Shown piece by piece: positions 53,004-63,261 of a DNA stretch of 64,000 nt. Numbering within the stretch: the first letter of the stretch is position 1; each line of letters begins with the position of its first letter. Source of the stretch: Changchengzhania lutea. Lineage in GTDB: Bacteria > Bacteroidota > Bacteroidia > Flavobacteriales > Flavobacteriaceae. The position numbers were made by a program, and so were the translations under genes. The notes beneath the pieces are model-generated. The model did no database searches. It was not told where the DNA came from and saw nothing but the letters and a program-made list of their open reading frames with translations. Location of the stretch: assembly GCF_006974145.1 (NCBI RefSeq), contig NZ_CP039456.1, forward strand, positions 3,844,499-3,908,498, given 5' to 3'.

Positions 53004-53073
53004 ATCTCATTTAATTTAATATTGAAGAATAAAAAAAAGAATATCGTTTTTTTAGGGCTTGTTTAGAAATCAT

Positions 53074-53114
53074 AAAAAAGAGAAGTAGTAATTATAAAAA
53101 ACAACCACTTCTCT
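53074..53114 (-). terminator. Intrinsic terminator between susD and GH130
   Basis: AGAGAAGT and ACTTCTCT pair across an ~20-nt loop and, on the minus strand, are followed by TTTTTT. Partial termination after susCD would give more transporter than enzyme. Confidence 0.65.
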
Positions 53115-53158
53115 ACAAATTAAACTAAACTCAAAAACAATTATTTATAAAAAGATGT

Positions 53159-54646
53159 TTAATAACCTGGATTTTGTGTAATTGCACCTCCAGATCTATC
53201 AATATCCAGTTGTGGAATTGGATATAAATTATGTTTATCCTCGAAGTTTCTTCCAAGCCCTGTTAATACTGCTTTAGCTGTTCCCCATCTTTTTAAGTCG
53301 TTAAATCTTTGAGATTCCCAACCTAATTCAACTCTTCTTTCGTGCATTAACCAATCCTTTATTTCAGATGCATTTGTTGAACTTGCTCTGTCTGGTAACG
53401 TTCCTGGAGGTATTACAGATCCATCAGCTGTTGAACTTGTTCTTGCTCTGTTTCTTATTTGATTAATTATGGCAATGGCTCCAGATAGGTCCCCAGTTTC
53501 AAGAAGTGCTTCAGCTTTCCATAATAATACATCGGCATACCGGATAAATACTTTATTTCCAGGGCCATCATCATTACCACGATAATCTGTTGTAGATCCT
53601 AATATTTTATTTGAACGTTGATTGGGCACATCTATGGTGTATAATAATCTTGGATCATTGGTTTCAAAAGCAGCTAAAAAATCACTTGTTGGCGCAAAAA
53701 AGCCCCATTCTGTTGGTGCACCAAGACCATTTCCATTTCGTGGTGATTCTCCTGTACGGTGATCATAGGCGAAAATCACTTCATTTTCGGTAAATTCTAA
53801 ATTAGCATCAAAACTGTCAAAATATTCTCCATTTAGGTTATAATTTCCTAACCCATCCAATTCCGAAATTAAAGTTAATACTTCTGGCCAATTCTCATCA
53901 TACAATGCTATTTTTCCCTGTAAAGCAATAATAGCCCCTTTTGACACTCTCCATGGATCTGCTGGATCTGGGTATTTTGCATTGGTTGCTAATGTCTTAG
54001 CTGCTGTTAAATCTGAAGCTATTTGTAGCTTAACCTCGGCTGCAGGAACTCTAACGGAAAGCTCAATTGCAGCTGCAATTGATTCTGGAAAAGCAAGCAC
54101 CAGTGGCACATCTCCAAAATTGTTTACCAAATCAAAATAATAATAAGCTCTTAAAAAATAAACTTCAGATAATAATTGATTCTTACGGGCATCACTCATG
54201 CCTGCTTCTTGAACAAATTCAGTATCGGTTAAAAATTTTATGGCAAGGTTCGATCTAGAAATACCTTCATAATCAAATATCCAAATTCCTGTGGGACCTC
54301 CATTCACCGGCGTAAAAGTAAAATTACCAATTTTATCCATCCAAGCTTGATCACCGTCAGGATTCCATTTTTTATTCATATCATTAGCCGCCATGTCCTG
54401 TACAATAATATCACCTCTAAATACAACTCCTAAATTCCATTGCCAATCAGGAACAACACCATTTAAGGTGTTTTTAAGTGGTCCGTAGGCTGTGGTAACC
54501 GCAAACTCTAATGTAGTGATTGATGGTGTTGTATCAAGTAAATCTTCAGTGAGAAACCCTATAGGCTTTTCATTTAATTCATCATTGCAACCTACGAAGG
54601 TTGTAAAGAAGAATATCAAAACGAGGCTTTTAAATATATTTTTCAT
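53159..54646 (-). CDS. susD: SusD/RagB-like glycan-binding lipoprotein
   Basis: About 495 residues from ATG 54646 (a TTG nine bp earlier is in frame but weaker). Lipobox in FFFTTFVGCNDE. TPR-like helical SusD fold: WIFDYEGISRSNLAIKFL, LSEVYFLRAYYYFDLVNNFGDVPLV, RYADVLLWKAEALLETG, and the family C-terminus LYPIPQLDIDRSGGAITQNPGY. Surface lid of the SusC channel; binds the target glycan. Ten bp after susC. Confidence 0.95.
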   Translation of the reverse strand: MKNIFKSLVLIFFFTTFVGCNDELNEKPIGFLTEDLLDTTPSITTLEFAVTTAYGPLKNTLNGVVPDWQWNLGVVFRGDIIVQDMAANDMNKKWNPDGDQAWMDKIGNFTFTPVNGGPTGIWIFDYEGISRSNLAIKFLTDTEFVQEAGMSDARKNQLLSEVYFLRAYYYFDLVNNFGDVPLVLAFPESIAAAIELSVRVPAAEVKLQIASDLTAAKTLATNAKYPDPADPWRVSKGAIIALQGKIALYDENWPEVLTLISELDGLGNYNLNGEYFDSFDANLEFTENEVIFAYDHRTGESPRNGNGLGAPTEWGFFAPTSDFLAAFETNDPRLLYTIDVPNQRSNKILGSTTDYRGNDDGPGNKVFIRYADVLLWKAEALLETGDLSGAIAIINQIRNRARTSSTADGSVIPPGTLPDRASSTNASEIKDWLMHERRVELGWESQRFNDLKRWGTAKAVLTGLGRNFEDKHNLYPIPQLDIDRSGGAITQNPGY

Positions 54647-54664
54647 GATTAACAATTTTTTAAA

Positions 54665-57600
54665 TTAAAATTTAATATTTACACCAAATAAAAATGATTG
54701 AGAAGAAGGATAGGTTCCTTTATCAATTAAATCTGTAGTTTCGGGATCTAAGCCAGAATAATCCGTTGAAGTAAAAAGATTTTGAGCAGAGATATAAAGA
54801 CGCATATCTTGAACTAATGGTACTGATTTTATAGTATAACCAAGTTCAATATTTTTAAGACGTAAATAGGATGCGTCTTCTACATAAATACTTGATGGGT
54901 TAGAGCTTCCATTATCATCAAATGTAACGCGGGGTATGCTGTTGCTGGTTCCTGCCCCATCCCAAGCCCCTAGAATAGCTGTAGTATAGTTAAAAGGACG
55001 TGTATCGTAATCTACAATTTTCTTGCCATCGTTATATCTATCTATACCCTCAACACCTTGAAAAAGCATAGAAAAATCAAACCCTTTATAATCTGCAGAC
55101 AATGATAGCCCATACGTAAAGTCTGGTATTGATGAACCTATAATTTCTCTATCCTTATCCAGAGAAATTAGTCCGTCTCCATTTACATCTTTAAATTTAA
55201 TATCTCCAGGCACTACACTATTCCCTGCGGCTAAATGACTATCTATCTCTGCTTGATCTTGGTATATGCCAATCATGGTAAAGCCATAATAAGAATTTAT
55301 TGCAGATCCAACTTCAGTTCTTATTTGATCTCCTGTAATATTAGGTACTAGCACATTAAGGGCTTCAACTTTATTTTTTAAAGTAGCAAAATTTGCATTT
55401 ATACCGTATTTAAATTCATGATCTGAATTTCTATAATTTGCTGAAAATTCAAATCCTTTATTACTCACTTTACCCGTATTAAAAATAGTAGGATCAATAA
55501 ACCCTGCTACAGATACAGGAAGACTTATATTTAGTAAAATATCGTTAGTATCCTTTGTGTAATATTCGGCTGTTAGTGCCAATTTATTATTAAATAAGCC
55601 TACATCAAGACCAATATTTGTTTGGGTACTGGTCTCCCAACTTACATCAGGATTCGATAATCGAGACTGTCTAACCAAACCATTTTCTTGAGATATCAAT
55701 GGTAAGTAACTATAGTCAGGAATGTTTTGGTTTCCAAGTTGCCCCCAACTTGCTCTTAATTTTAAATTGGACAACCACTCTACATCACTTAAAAATTCTT
55801 CGGCAGAGATTTTCCAACCCGCTGAAAAAGATGGAAAATATCCCCATTGTTTGTCTTCTGCGAATTTCGAAGAGCCATCTGCTCTAATATTAGCAGTAAA
55901 CATATATTTATTATCATAAACATAGGATGATGATGCAAAATATGAGAATAATGCGAATTCTGAAGCACTTCCCCCATTTCCATCATCTTCTAAACCTCCA
56001 AAATCTAAAAATCTAAATTCATTAGTAGTAAATGGAAAACGACTTCTACTAGCACCTATTCCAGATTCTAAATTGTCTATAAATTCCATTCCAACCAAGG
56101 CTGTAAAATCATGTAGGTCATTAAATGTTTTTGTATAGTTCAAGACATTATTATAAGTAATTGTATATTTCTCTCCTCTACTTTCATTTAAACTGTTAGG
56201 CCTGTTATTTCTACCCATCAATTGTTCTGCAGGGGTATTTCCACCATCTGGATCACCAAAATTTGCATGAAAGGATTTGTCATGATAAAATGAATAATCG
56301 ATACCCAAATTGGTTCTGAATGTTAGATTTTTATCTTTTAAAAATGCATATTCTGCATATACATTACCAAAGGTGTTAAATGTTTTTCGAACATCGTCTG
56401 TAAAAAACACTTGAGCAATTGGATTACCAGGTCTGTCAAAATTTTGATCAAATCCTGTAGGTGTGAAAAATGGCAAATCGGTAAAAGGATCCCTTTCTGA
56501 ATAGGTAGGGTCATTAACATCTTTATAAACCGAAAGAATAGGAGCCCTTAATAAGGCAAACCTAATAACACTCTCTCCTGTAGACGCTATGGCATCTTGT
56601 GTTGTATGAGATAATTGAACATTTGCTCCAACTTTTAAACGCTCTGTTAGATTTGCATTAAGATTGGTTCTAAAATTAATTCTTTTGTATTTATCTCTAT
56701 CAAAAACTACAGCACCGTCTTCATCGTAATAGCCTAAGGACATTAAATATTGTGATTTGTCACTGCCTCCACTAGCACTCAATTGCAAATTTTGAGATCG
56801 TCCAGTTTCAAACAATTCATCAAGCCAATCAGTATCTGCTAAATCTGTTCTACTTTTATATGCTGTATAGGGATTGGGATCAGTTCTATTAGAATTATTA
56901 TAAGCTTTTTCTACTGTATTTAGATATTGATCTGTATTTAATAAAGTCGGAAGGTTAGTTACATTATGAATTCCTGTAAAATAGTTTACATCAAAACTAA
57001 CTTTTCCTTTTGACCCACTGTTGGTCTCAATAAGTACCACACCATTACCTGCTCGTGCGCCATATACTGCAGCGGCAGCAGCATCTTTTAGAATAGTCAT
57101 TTTTTTAACATCTCCTTGATTTAAAAAACTAATATCTGTTGTAGGAATCCCATCAACTACATATAATGGGCTTCCATCCAGAAAAGAGTTTTGACCACGA
57201 ATTTGTATTTGAATAGGTGCTCCAGGAGCCCCAGAATTTGATGTTACCTGTACGCCTGCAATTTGTCCTTGTAAGGCTTGCGCAATATTAGGGACTCTTG
57301 TTTTTTCAAGATCTCCCAAATCAACAACCGAAACAGCAGATGTAACATTAGATTTTTTTACTGATGAATATCCTACAAGGACAATCTCATCAAGTGCCTG
57401 TGAATCTTCAACCAATACGACATCAATAACTGTCTTTCCATTAACAGAAACTTCCTTTGTTGTATATCCTAAAAAGCTAAAAACCAAAATGGCGTTTGGT
57501 TCTACATTATCGATGGTATAGTTACCATCAAAATCGGTCACCGTTCCTTTAGAGGTGTTTTGTACAATAATGTTTACACCAGGTATGGCACCATTACTAT

Positions 57601-57694
57601 CTGAAACAGTACCTGTAATTGTTTGGGCCAGCACAGTTCCCCCAAATAATAATACACCTATTAAGAACAGGTTATAAATCATATTTTTTTTCAT
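54665..57694 (-). CDS. susC: SusC/RagA-type TonB-dependent receptor
   Basis: 1009 residues. Signal peptide 1-23, carboxypeptidase-regulatory-like domain ~25-110 (GTVSDSNGAIPGVNIIV), plug domain with VGYSSVKKSNVTSAVS and YVVDGIPT-type motif, then a 22-strand barrel ending in the aromatic FLFGVNIKF. Imports oligosaccharides through the outer membrane. Confidence 0.95.
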   Translation of the reverse strand: MKKNMIYNLFLIGVLLFGGTVLAQTITGTVSDSNGAIPGVNIIVQNTSKGTVTDFDGNYTIDNVEPNAILVFSFLGYTTKEVSVNGKTVIDVVLVEDSQALDEIVLVGYSSVKKSNVTSAVSVVDLGDLEKTRVPNIAQALQGQIAGVQVTSNSGAPGAPIQIQIRGQNSFLDGSPLYVVDGIPTTDISFLNQGDVKKMTILKDAAAAAVYGARAGNGVVLIETNSGSKGKVSFDVNYFTGIHNVTNLPTLLNTDQYLNTVEKAYNNSNRTDPNPYTAYKSRTDLADTDWLDELFETGRSQNLQLSASGGSDKSQYLMSLGYYDEDGAVVFDRDKYKRINFRTNLNANLTERLKVGANVQLSHTTQDAIASTGESVIRFALLRAPILSVYKDVNDPTYSERDPFTDLPFFTPTGFDQNFDRPGNPIAQVFFTDDVRKTFNTFGNVYAEYAFLKDKNLTFRTNLGIDYSFYHDKSFHANFGDPDGGNTPAEQLMGRNNRPNSLNESRGEKYTITYNNVLNYTKTFNDLHDFTALVGMEFIDNLESGIGASRSRFPFTTNEFRFLDFGGLEDDGNGGSASEFALFSYFASSSYVYDNKYMFTANIRADGSSKFAEDKQWGYFPSFSAGWKISAEEFLSDVEWLSNLKLRASWGQLGNQNIPDYSYLPLISQENGLVRQSRLSNPDVSWETSTQTNIGLDVGLFNNKLALTAEYYTKDTNDILLNISLPVSVAGFIDPTIFNTGKVSNKGFEFSANYRNSDHEFKYGINANFATLKNKVEALNVLVPNITGDQIRTEVGSAINSYYGFTMIGIYQDQAEIDSHLAAGNSVVPGDIKFKDVNGDGLISLDKDREIIGSSIPDFTYGLSLSADYKGFDFSMLFQGVEGIDRYNDGKKIVDYDTRPFNYTTAILGAWDGAGTSNSIPRVTFDDNGSSNPSSIYVEDASYLRLKNIELGYTIKSVPLVQDMRLYISAQNLFTSTDYSGLDPETTDLIDKGTYPSSQSFLFGVNIKF

Positions 57695-57813
57695 AATAAG
57701 AACATTTTTAATTGATTCATCATTTGAGTAGTTTTTTTCATAATTCTAAATAATTAAGTGAATTGAATTAGTTAAGGTTTTGTTGTATGGTTATGATTAA
57801 AAAAATCACATGA

Positions 57814-57821
57814 TAAAGGTA
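57814..57821 (-). promoter_or_regulatory. Candidate -7 element of susC
   Basis: Minus strand TACCTTTA, just downstream of the two palindromic operator candidates; leader of about 115 nt before the ATG. No good -33 at standard spacing, which fits an activator-dependent promoter. Confidence 0.45.
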
Positions 57822-57834
57822 TCAGGGTAACATG

Positions 57835-57874
57835 GCAAATAGTGTACACTATTTGCCCAATAGTGTACACTATT
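57835..57874. promoter_or_regulatory. Two tandem palindromic operators upstream of susC
   Basis: A perfect 22-bp palindrome (57835-57856) and a perfect 16-bp one (57859-57874) share the core ATAGTGTACACTAT. Their centres are 21 bp apart, two helical turns, so two dimers would bind on one face. They lie between the end of the hybrid two-component gene and susC, and just upstream of the -7-like TACCTTTA. The likely binder is the neighbouring AraC-type response regulator or another sugar regulator. Confidence 0.7.
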
Positions 57875-57912
57875 TACTAATAACCTTGTTTTAAGGTAAT
57901 TAAAATGGACTA

Positions 57913-60900
57913 TTATTGAATTATTCTTGAATTATTCTTGATTTGATAATTCTTAGGAGTACTGCTATACATTTTTTTAAACTCCCTATAAAAATAAGAT
58001 CGGTTATTAAAACCTGATCGATAAGACACCTGTGAGACGGTACAATTGCTTTTCCGCAATAATTCGGCAGCATATTTTAATCTAATAGTTCTTATTAAAT
58101 CTGCAGGAGAAAAACCAAAGTTTTGTTTAATCTTCCTGTACAATTGTGAATTACTAATCCCTAGCTTTTTTTCAATAAATAGACTTTGCATATTCTCATT
58201 ATCTATATTATCACGTATTAAGTTAATAACGTTTCGCAATAATTCTTTATCATCATTATGAACTTGGAGGTTGTTAATATTTTCTATAAACGTATCTTGA
58301 GATAGATGTTTTATTATAAGTTCCCTTTCTTCAATAAGCTTTTGTACTCTAACAAGAATATGGTCTGGGTGGAATGGTTTTGGGATGTATGAGTTTGCAC
58401 CACTTTCTAAGCCTTCAATACGGTGTAAAATTGAACTTTTTGCGGTAAGCATTATTATAGGTATATGGCATGTTTTATTATTTTTTTTAACTTTTTCACA
58501 AAGCTCTATACCATCCATAACAGGCATCATAACATCTGTAATAATGATATCGGGTAGCTCATTTTTCATCATTTCTATGGCCTCAAATCCATTATTGGCA
58601 ATTAAAATTTTATATTTTTCTTTTAATAATTCATTCAAAAACAGTTGAATTTCTTTTTCGTCTTCAACGATTAATATCACTTTACGTTGCTCTAAAAAGG
58701 CTTCTAGTGATGACATTTTATTAAATGTATCTTCAGCTTCATTTGGGGTTTCTTCAAGAATATTTTTAAGATAATCTGAAATCAAAATTTGACTTCGCTC
58801 TGTATCAAATTCATGGTCACTAAATGATTCTTTAGAGCAAGGAAGCATGATTGTAAAAACGGTCTCTTTATCTACCTTACTGGAAACATGAATTTTACCT
58901 TTTAATACGGTTACTAATTTTTTAATATATGCCAACCCAATACCCGTTCTAAACAAACTTGTATCAGAATCATAGATGCCTTCAGCTAAGAAAAATCTAT
59001 CAAATAAAGATTCTAGTTTTTCTTTAGGAATTCCTTTACCAGAATTGGACACTTTAATGTGAAGTGTTTTTATAACATCACCTTGAATATTAAACTGTAG
59101 TTTGATGTTTCCATTTTTGGGCGTATATTTAAAGGCATTGGACAACAAATTAAAAATAATTTTTTCGATTTTATCCTTATCGTACCAACCTACTAATTTA
59201 TTTGGCAATTCTAAATCATACGCAATATTTTTATCTAATGCCCATTCATCAAACAATTCTGCCATCTGTTCAATCAAATTAACTAAATCAAATTGCTTTA
59301 CAGTGACTTCCAAATAATCATACTCAGCTTTTCTAAATTCGAGTAACTGTTGTGTTAAAAAAAGTAGTCTTGAAGAATTTCGCTGTATCATATTTATGAA
59401 CTTCTTACTTCTTTCTCCCAGATTCTCAGATTCCGCGAGTTTTTGAACAGGCCCCACTATCAAGGTTAAAGGTGTTTGAAATTCATGGGCTATATTTGTA
59501 AAAAAAGTCAGTCTGTTTTGGTGAATTTCCTCTTCACGTTTTTGAAGAAGAATATTTTTCCTTAATTTATACTGTTTACTAAAATAGCTCCATACAAAAA
59601 GGAGAAAAAGACACAGTAAAATAAAATAAATAAATAGTGCCATGTTGGATTGCCAATAAACAGGCTTGATTTTTATGTCAATGGCATGAACGGCATCACT
59701 CCAAATGCCATCACTATTGGACCATTTTAACCATAGTGCATAAGATCCTTTGGGCACATTCGTAAAAGAGATGATCCTTCTATTATTAATCGTATTCCAA
59801 TCTTGATCAAAATTATCCAGTTTATAGGCATACTGACATTTTTCACTATTTATATAAGTTAAAGCTGCTAATTCTATATCAAAAAAGTTTTGGTCGTGCT
59901 CTAAAACAATAGATGGATATGTCTTTGAATTTGTAGATATAATGAGACTTTGATAATAGGGAGCGTCTTGATTTTGACCACTAATTTTATCGATAAGAAG
60001 ATCTGGTATCAATTGGGATTCTTCTATTTTGAAAGGTAAAAAATAGTTAAATCCTTTGATTCCACCCATAAAAACAAAATCTGTACTATTATTTTGATAA
60101 AAAGCCCCATCTGCAAATTCATTATTTTGCAAACCTTCATTTTTAGTATAGTTAATAAATTTTGACTCCTTGAATATAAAATTAGATACCCCAAAATTGG
60201 TGCTTATCCAAAGATTTGATTCTTTATCAGAAACAATCCCATGAATGGTGTTATTGGGAAGCCCTTCATTAACCGTAAAGTTTTTAAATTTAGGTTCCTC
60301 TCCATACTTAAATTCTTCTAACAAATTCAGGCCCAAACTCGTGCCTATCCAAAGGTTTTTATTTGCATCCGTATGAAGACATAAAATATCGTTATTGGAT
60401 AAACTTTGTAAATCGCTCTTACTATTTTTGAATGTTTTAAACCTACCTGTTTTTTTATTAAAAAGATTTAATCCTCCCAATCTTGTTCCTAACCAAAGTT
60501 CATTATTGCTTTTTGGAACTATTGAAAAAATAATATTGCTGCTTAAAAATCCATTTGCGCCATTTGCAGCTAGGTATTGCTTAAAATCGGTAACTTTTAA
60601 AGTTCCGCCCAAACGGGAAATTCTAAAACGAATCATTCCATATCCATTGGTTCCAAGCCAGATAAATCCCTTTTCATCCTGATAAATGGCATACGTTGAT
60701 TTAAAATATTCACAGGCTTCACTTCCCACAATGTCCTGCCAATTAATGAGCTTTGAATTTTTTAAGTCAAAAACATTCATTCCTTCGCCATCCGTCCCAA
60801 TAAAAATAAGATCATCCTCTCCTTTACAAAGTGAAAATACGGCATTGTTTATGGCGCTATTACTTTCATTGAAATGCTGATAACTTAATGGTTCATTTGG

Positions 60901-62163
60901 ATTTAGATAGAATTTTGAAGGAAAACGGAATAAGCCCTTTCCTTTTGTTCCTACCCAAAATGAATTTCCTTCCACTTCTAAAAATACCCTGACAATACCC
61001 CCATCCATTTCGGGGACCTGTGCTTTAGAAACAAGATGAAACACTTTGTTAAGCGGGTTCATTTTAAAGAGCCCATCACCATCAGTCCCTGTCCAAATTA
61101 TATTTTCAGTTCCTTGTATTAATGTGGTTATTTTTTTATTCTTTAAATTTTTAACCCATGCATTATTGGTAGTTGTTCCTAAGCTATCAATTATAAAATA
61201 TCCTGAATTATCATGTAATAAAAGACCTTCTTTAGTACTGGATATAATATTTTGAAACGCACCTTTATTGATTTGCAGCTCAGTTTTGTCTTTAAAAGAA
61301 TATAGCACCGTACTTCCTGAAGTAGAAATAAAACATATTTTATGGTTAGACAATACCCCAAAATCCTTGACACCATTTAAGATCTTCTCAATTTTAGAAA
61401 CTATTTTTGCACCTATCTTAGTTGTGTTTATTTTTAGGGAATAGAGTTCATTATTATCCAATAACAAAAGTAATTCTCCAGTTGGTGCAAATGTCATTTT
61501 TTTAATAGCGTTCGTGGGAAGGTTTTTAGTATCCAATAATTGGAAATCATTTCCATCAAAATAACCAATTCCCCAATCTTTAACTGCGCAATAAACCTTT
61601 TTGGAGGCATCAAGCGTCATGTTAAACTCGGATTCTGAAAAAAGAGGTTTATCTTTTCTCGAAAAGTAATATCTCTTAAATGTATTTGACTTTTTATCGT
61701 ACCTATTTAACCCGTGCATGGTCAATACCCATATACACCCCATGTAATCTTCATCAATTTTTAAGATTACTTGATTGGAAAGACTATTTTCATTATTTAA
61801 CTCAGGTCTAAAAATCTTGAAATCTTTCCCATTGAATCTGTTTAATCCATCCCATGTGCCGATCCATAGTAAATTTTCAGAATCTTGAAAAATAGTATTA
61901 ACGGAACTGTTCGAAAGGCCGTTGGTGTTATCTAACTGCTCATTATAATAGTTTCCCTTATTGGTTTTTAATGAGTCAGAAAAAATATCCAACTTACTTA
62001 ATTTGGCCTTTAATCCTAAACTATCAATTATTCTTTTTGATGATTCAGCAGATTGCTGTTGTATATTTAAAATAGTATGTGATATTCCAAAGGATTTATT
62101 TAAACAAATAATGACACACAATAAAAAGAACCACACTTTATTATATGTTAATAAACTTCCCAT
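57913..62163 (-). CDS. Hybrid two-component system regulator (HTCS)
   Basis: 1416 residues. N-terminal hydrophobic segment 1-26; residues ~65-720 hold two-component propeller (Reg_prop) repeats (LLWIGTWDGLNRFNG, NLWISTNFGVSNF); ~760-830 Y_Y_Y domain (YAYKLDNFDQDW); membrane helix ~835-858; HisKA ~885-950 with NIAHEFQTPLTLI; HATPase ~995-1110 (NLLSNAFKYTPKNG, GIGLAYIKKLV); receiver ~1158-1270 with Asp in DIIITDVMMPVMDG; C-terminal AraC helix-turn-helix ~1310-1410. Senses an oligosaccharide in the periplasm and activates the locus. A -7-like TAAATTTG lies at 62175-62182. Confidence 0.95.
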   Translation of the reverse strand: MGSLLTYNKVWFFLLCVIICLNKSFGISHTILNIQQQSAESSKRIIDSLGLKAKLSKLDIFSDSLKTNKGNYYNEQLDNTNGLSNSSVNTIFQDSENLLWIGTWDGLNRFNGKDFKIFRPELNNENSLSNQVILKIDEDYMGCIWVLTMHGLNRYDKKSNTFKRYYFSRKDKPLFSESEFNMTLDASKKVYCAVKDWGIGYFDGNDFQLLDTKNLPTNAIKKMTFAPTGELLLLLDNNELYSLKINTTKIGAKIVSKIEKILNGVKDFGVLSNHKICFISTSGSTVLYSFKDKTELQINKGAFQNIISSTKEGLLLHDNSGYFIIDSLGTTTNNAWVKNLKNKKITTLIQGTENIIWTGTDGDGLFKMNPLNKVFHLVSKAQVPEMDGGIVRVFLEVEGNSFWVGTKGKGLFRFPSKFYLNPNEPLSYQHFNESNSAINNAVFSLCKGEDDLIFIGTDGEGMNVFDLKNSKLINWQDIVGSEACEYFKSTYAIYQDEKGFIWLGTNGYGMIRFRISRLGGTLKVTDFKQYLAANGANGFLSSNIIFSIVPKSNNELWLGTRLGGLNLFNKKTGRFKTFKNSKSDLQSLSNNDILCLHTDANKNLWIGTSLGLNLLEEFKYGEEPKFKNFTVNEGLPNNTIHGIVSDKESNLWISTNFGVSNFIFKESKFINYTKNEGLQNNEFADGAFYQNNSTDFVFMGGIKGFNYFLPFKIEESQLIPDLLIDKISGQNQDAPYYQSLIISTNSKTYPSIVLEHDQNFFDIELAALTYINSEKCQYAYKLDNFDQDWNTINNRRIISFTNVPKGSYALWLKWSNSDGIWSDAVHAIDIKIKPVYWQSNMALFIYFILLCLFLLFVWSYFSKQYKLRKNILLQKREEEIHQNRLTFFTNIAHEFQTPLTLIVGPVQKLAESENLGERSKKFINMIQRNSSRLLFLTQQLLEFRKAEYDYLEVTVKQFDLVNLIEQMAELFDEWALDKNIAYDLELPNKLVGWYDKDKIEKIIFNLLSNAFKYTPKNGNIKLQFNIQGDVIKTLHIKVSNSGKGIPKEKLESLFDRFFLAEGIYDSDTSLFRTGIGLAYIKKLVTVLKGKIHVSSKVDKETVFTIMLPCSKESFSDHEFDTERSQILISDYLKNILEETPNEAEDTFNKMSSLEAFLEQRKVILIVEDEKEIQLFLNELLKEKYKILIANNGFEAIEMMKNELPDIIITDVMMPVMDGIELCEKVKKNNKTCHIPIIMLTAKSSILHRIEGLESGANSYIPKPFHPDHILVRVQKLIEERELIIKHLSQDTFIENINNLQVHNDDKELLRNVINLIRDNIDNENMQSLFIEKKLGISNSQLYRKIKQNFGFSPADLIRTIRLKYAAELLRKSNCTVSQVSYRSGFNNRSYFYREFKKMYSSTPKNYQIKNNSRIIQ

Positions 62164-62174
62164 TTTCTAGATAT

Positions 62175-62182
62175 CAAATTTA
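62175..62182 (-). promoter_or_regulatory. Candidate -7 element of the HTCS gene
   Basis: Minus strand TAAATTTG, a full match to TAnnTTTG, 12 bp before the ATG; that short leader is the main doubt. Confidence 0.4.
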
Positions 62183-62270
62183 TTTAAAGAATAACACAAA
62201 TATAAATCAACCTTCAAGAATAAAAGGTAATTAACTTTCCCTATTGTTGAAGTCTTATATTTTTTACTAT

Positions 62271-63183
62271 GAAGTCATCTTGACTTTTTAAGTTTATGAA
62301 ATTTCTTTAACCCAATTACTATAAAAGCTAGGAAGTTAAATCCTTTCCAGTTTGTTATGGTTGTGTCAAACCTGTTTAGCAAAGACCTAAAGCTGTCCAT
62401 CCAAGCATTGGTTCGTTCGATGCAGTAACGTTCTTCATATAGTTTTTATCAAAACAATGGTCATTTTCATCACTTGATCCGTTTCGTTTGTTTCGAGCTA
62501 TATTGGCAATGATTCCTTTGCGCTCGCATTGATACCTCAATTCTTGAGAATCAAATCCAGCATCAGCATTCATGAATAGGCCATCTACTGAAATATCGGC
62601 CCGTTCCAATGTAGCGGTAACTTCCTCAAAATGGACCTCGATTTCAAACAGGTCATTATGGTTACCAGAAACTGGTTCTGACATTGCCAGCGGTAAGCCT
62701 TGCGGTCGGTTAGATATAACGAATTGGTCGTTCTGCGCTTCTTCCTTCCTTGATAGGCCACTTCTTCTCCGCCTTTTAAAGCCGTGGTATGACCGCCATC
62801 TAAATCGCCGCTTGATAGATCCAGCACTGATTTGTTGTTTTTCAAAAGCTGTACCCAATAAGATTTCCATACATCCTCTTCACACCATTTGCGATAATGA
62901 CCAAAAACGGTTTTGTAATGCAATACCACATCACTGAACAAACTTTCAACAGGCAAATATTCCCACTGGACTCCAGTTTTTAGCTTATACAATATGGCAT
63001 TAACAATCTCGTAAAGAGGTGCTTTGGGCTTAAAACCTCTTTTTGTCTCTGGTAAATATGGTACAATTTCCATTTCTATCATATCTTTGCTCAGTACTTG
63101 GTACACGGGGTTGTGGTTTTTATGTTTCGCAACACAAATTTCTGCAACCCTTTCTTTATTATAAAAAAAGTCAAGATGAGTTC
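62271..63183 (-). mobile_element. IS5-family insertion sequence, decayed
   Basis: 913 bp bounded by inverted repeats starting GAAGTCATCTTGACTTTTT (left) and GAACTCATCTTGACTTTTT (right, inverted). The ends equal those of both 160-bp MITEs in the window. The transposase inside is broken by two frameshifts. No convincing target duplication. Confidence 0.9.
62275..63082 (-). pseudogene. IS5-family transposase in three frames
   Basis: From ATG 63082: MIEMEIVPYLPETKRGFKP ... GVQWEYLPVESLFSDVVLHYKTVFGHYRKW, DLDGGHTTALKGGEEVAYQG and YLTDR; a one-base loss near 62703, then QGLPLAMSEPVSGNHNDLF and ADAGFDSQELRYQCERKGI; a second shift near 62443, then YEERYCIERTNAWMDSFRSLLNRFD to the stop inside the left repeat. 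The DDE residues (DGGHT, DAGFDS, ERTNAW with Glu) are all present across frames, so the element was intact until recently. No slippery heptamer is evident at either shift, so programmed frameshifting is unlikely. Confidence 0.85.
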
Positions 63184-63261
63184 TAAGTATTAAAAATTCG
63201 TTTAAAAATATGATTCGCAAAATAAAGAGCATATCGCACTATGTTTAAGCTGATTAAAAAA

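Noticed and set aside
62443-62703. Programmed frameshift in the IS5-family transposase
   Set aside because: Some IS elements use frameshifting, but two separate shifts are needed here and no slippery heptamer is visible, so mutation is more likely.
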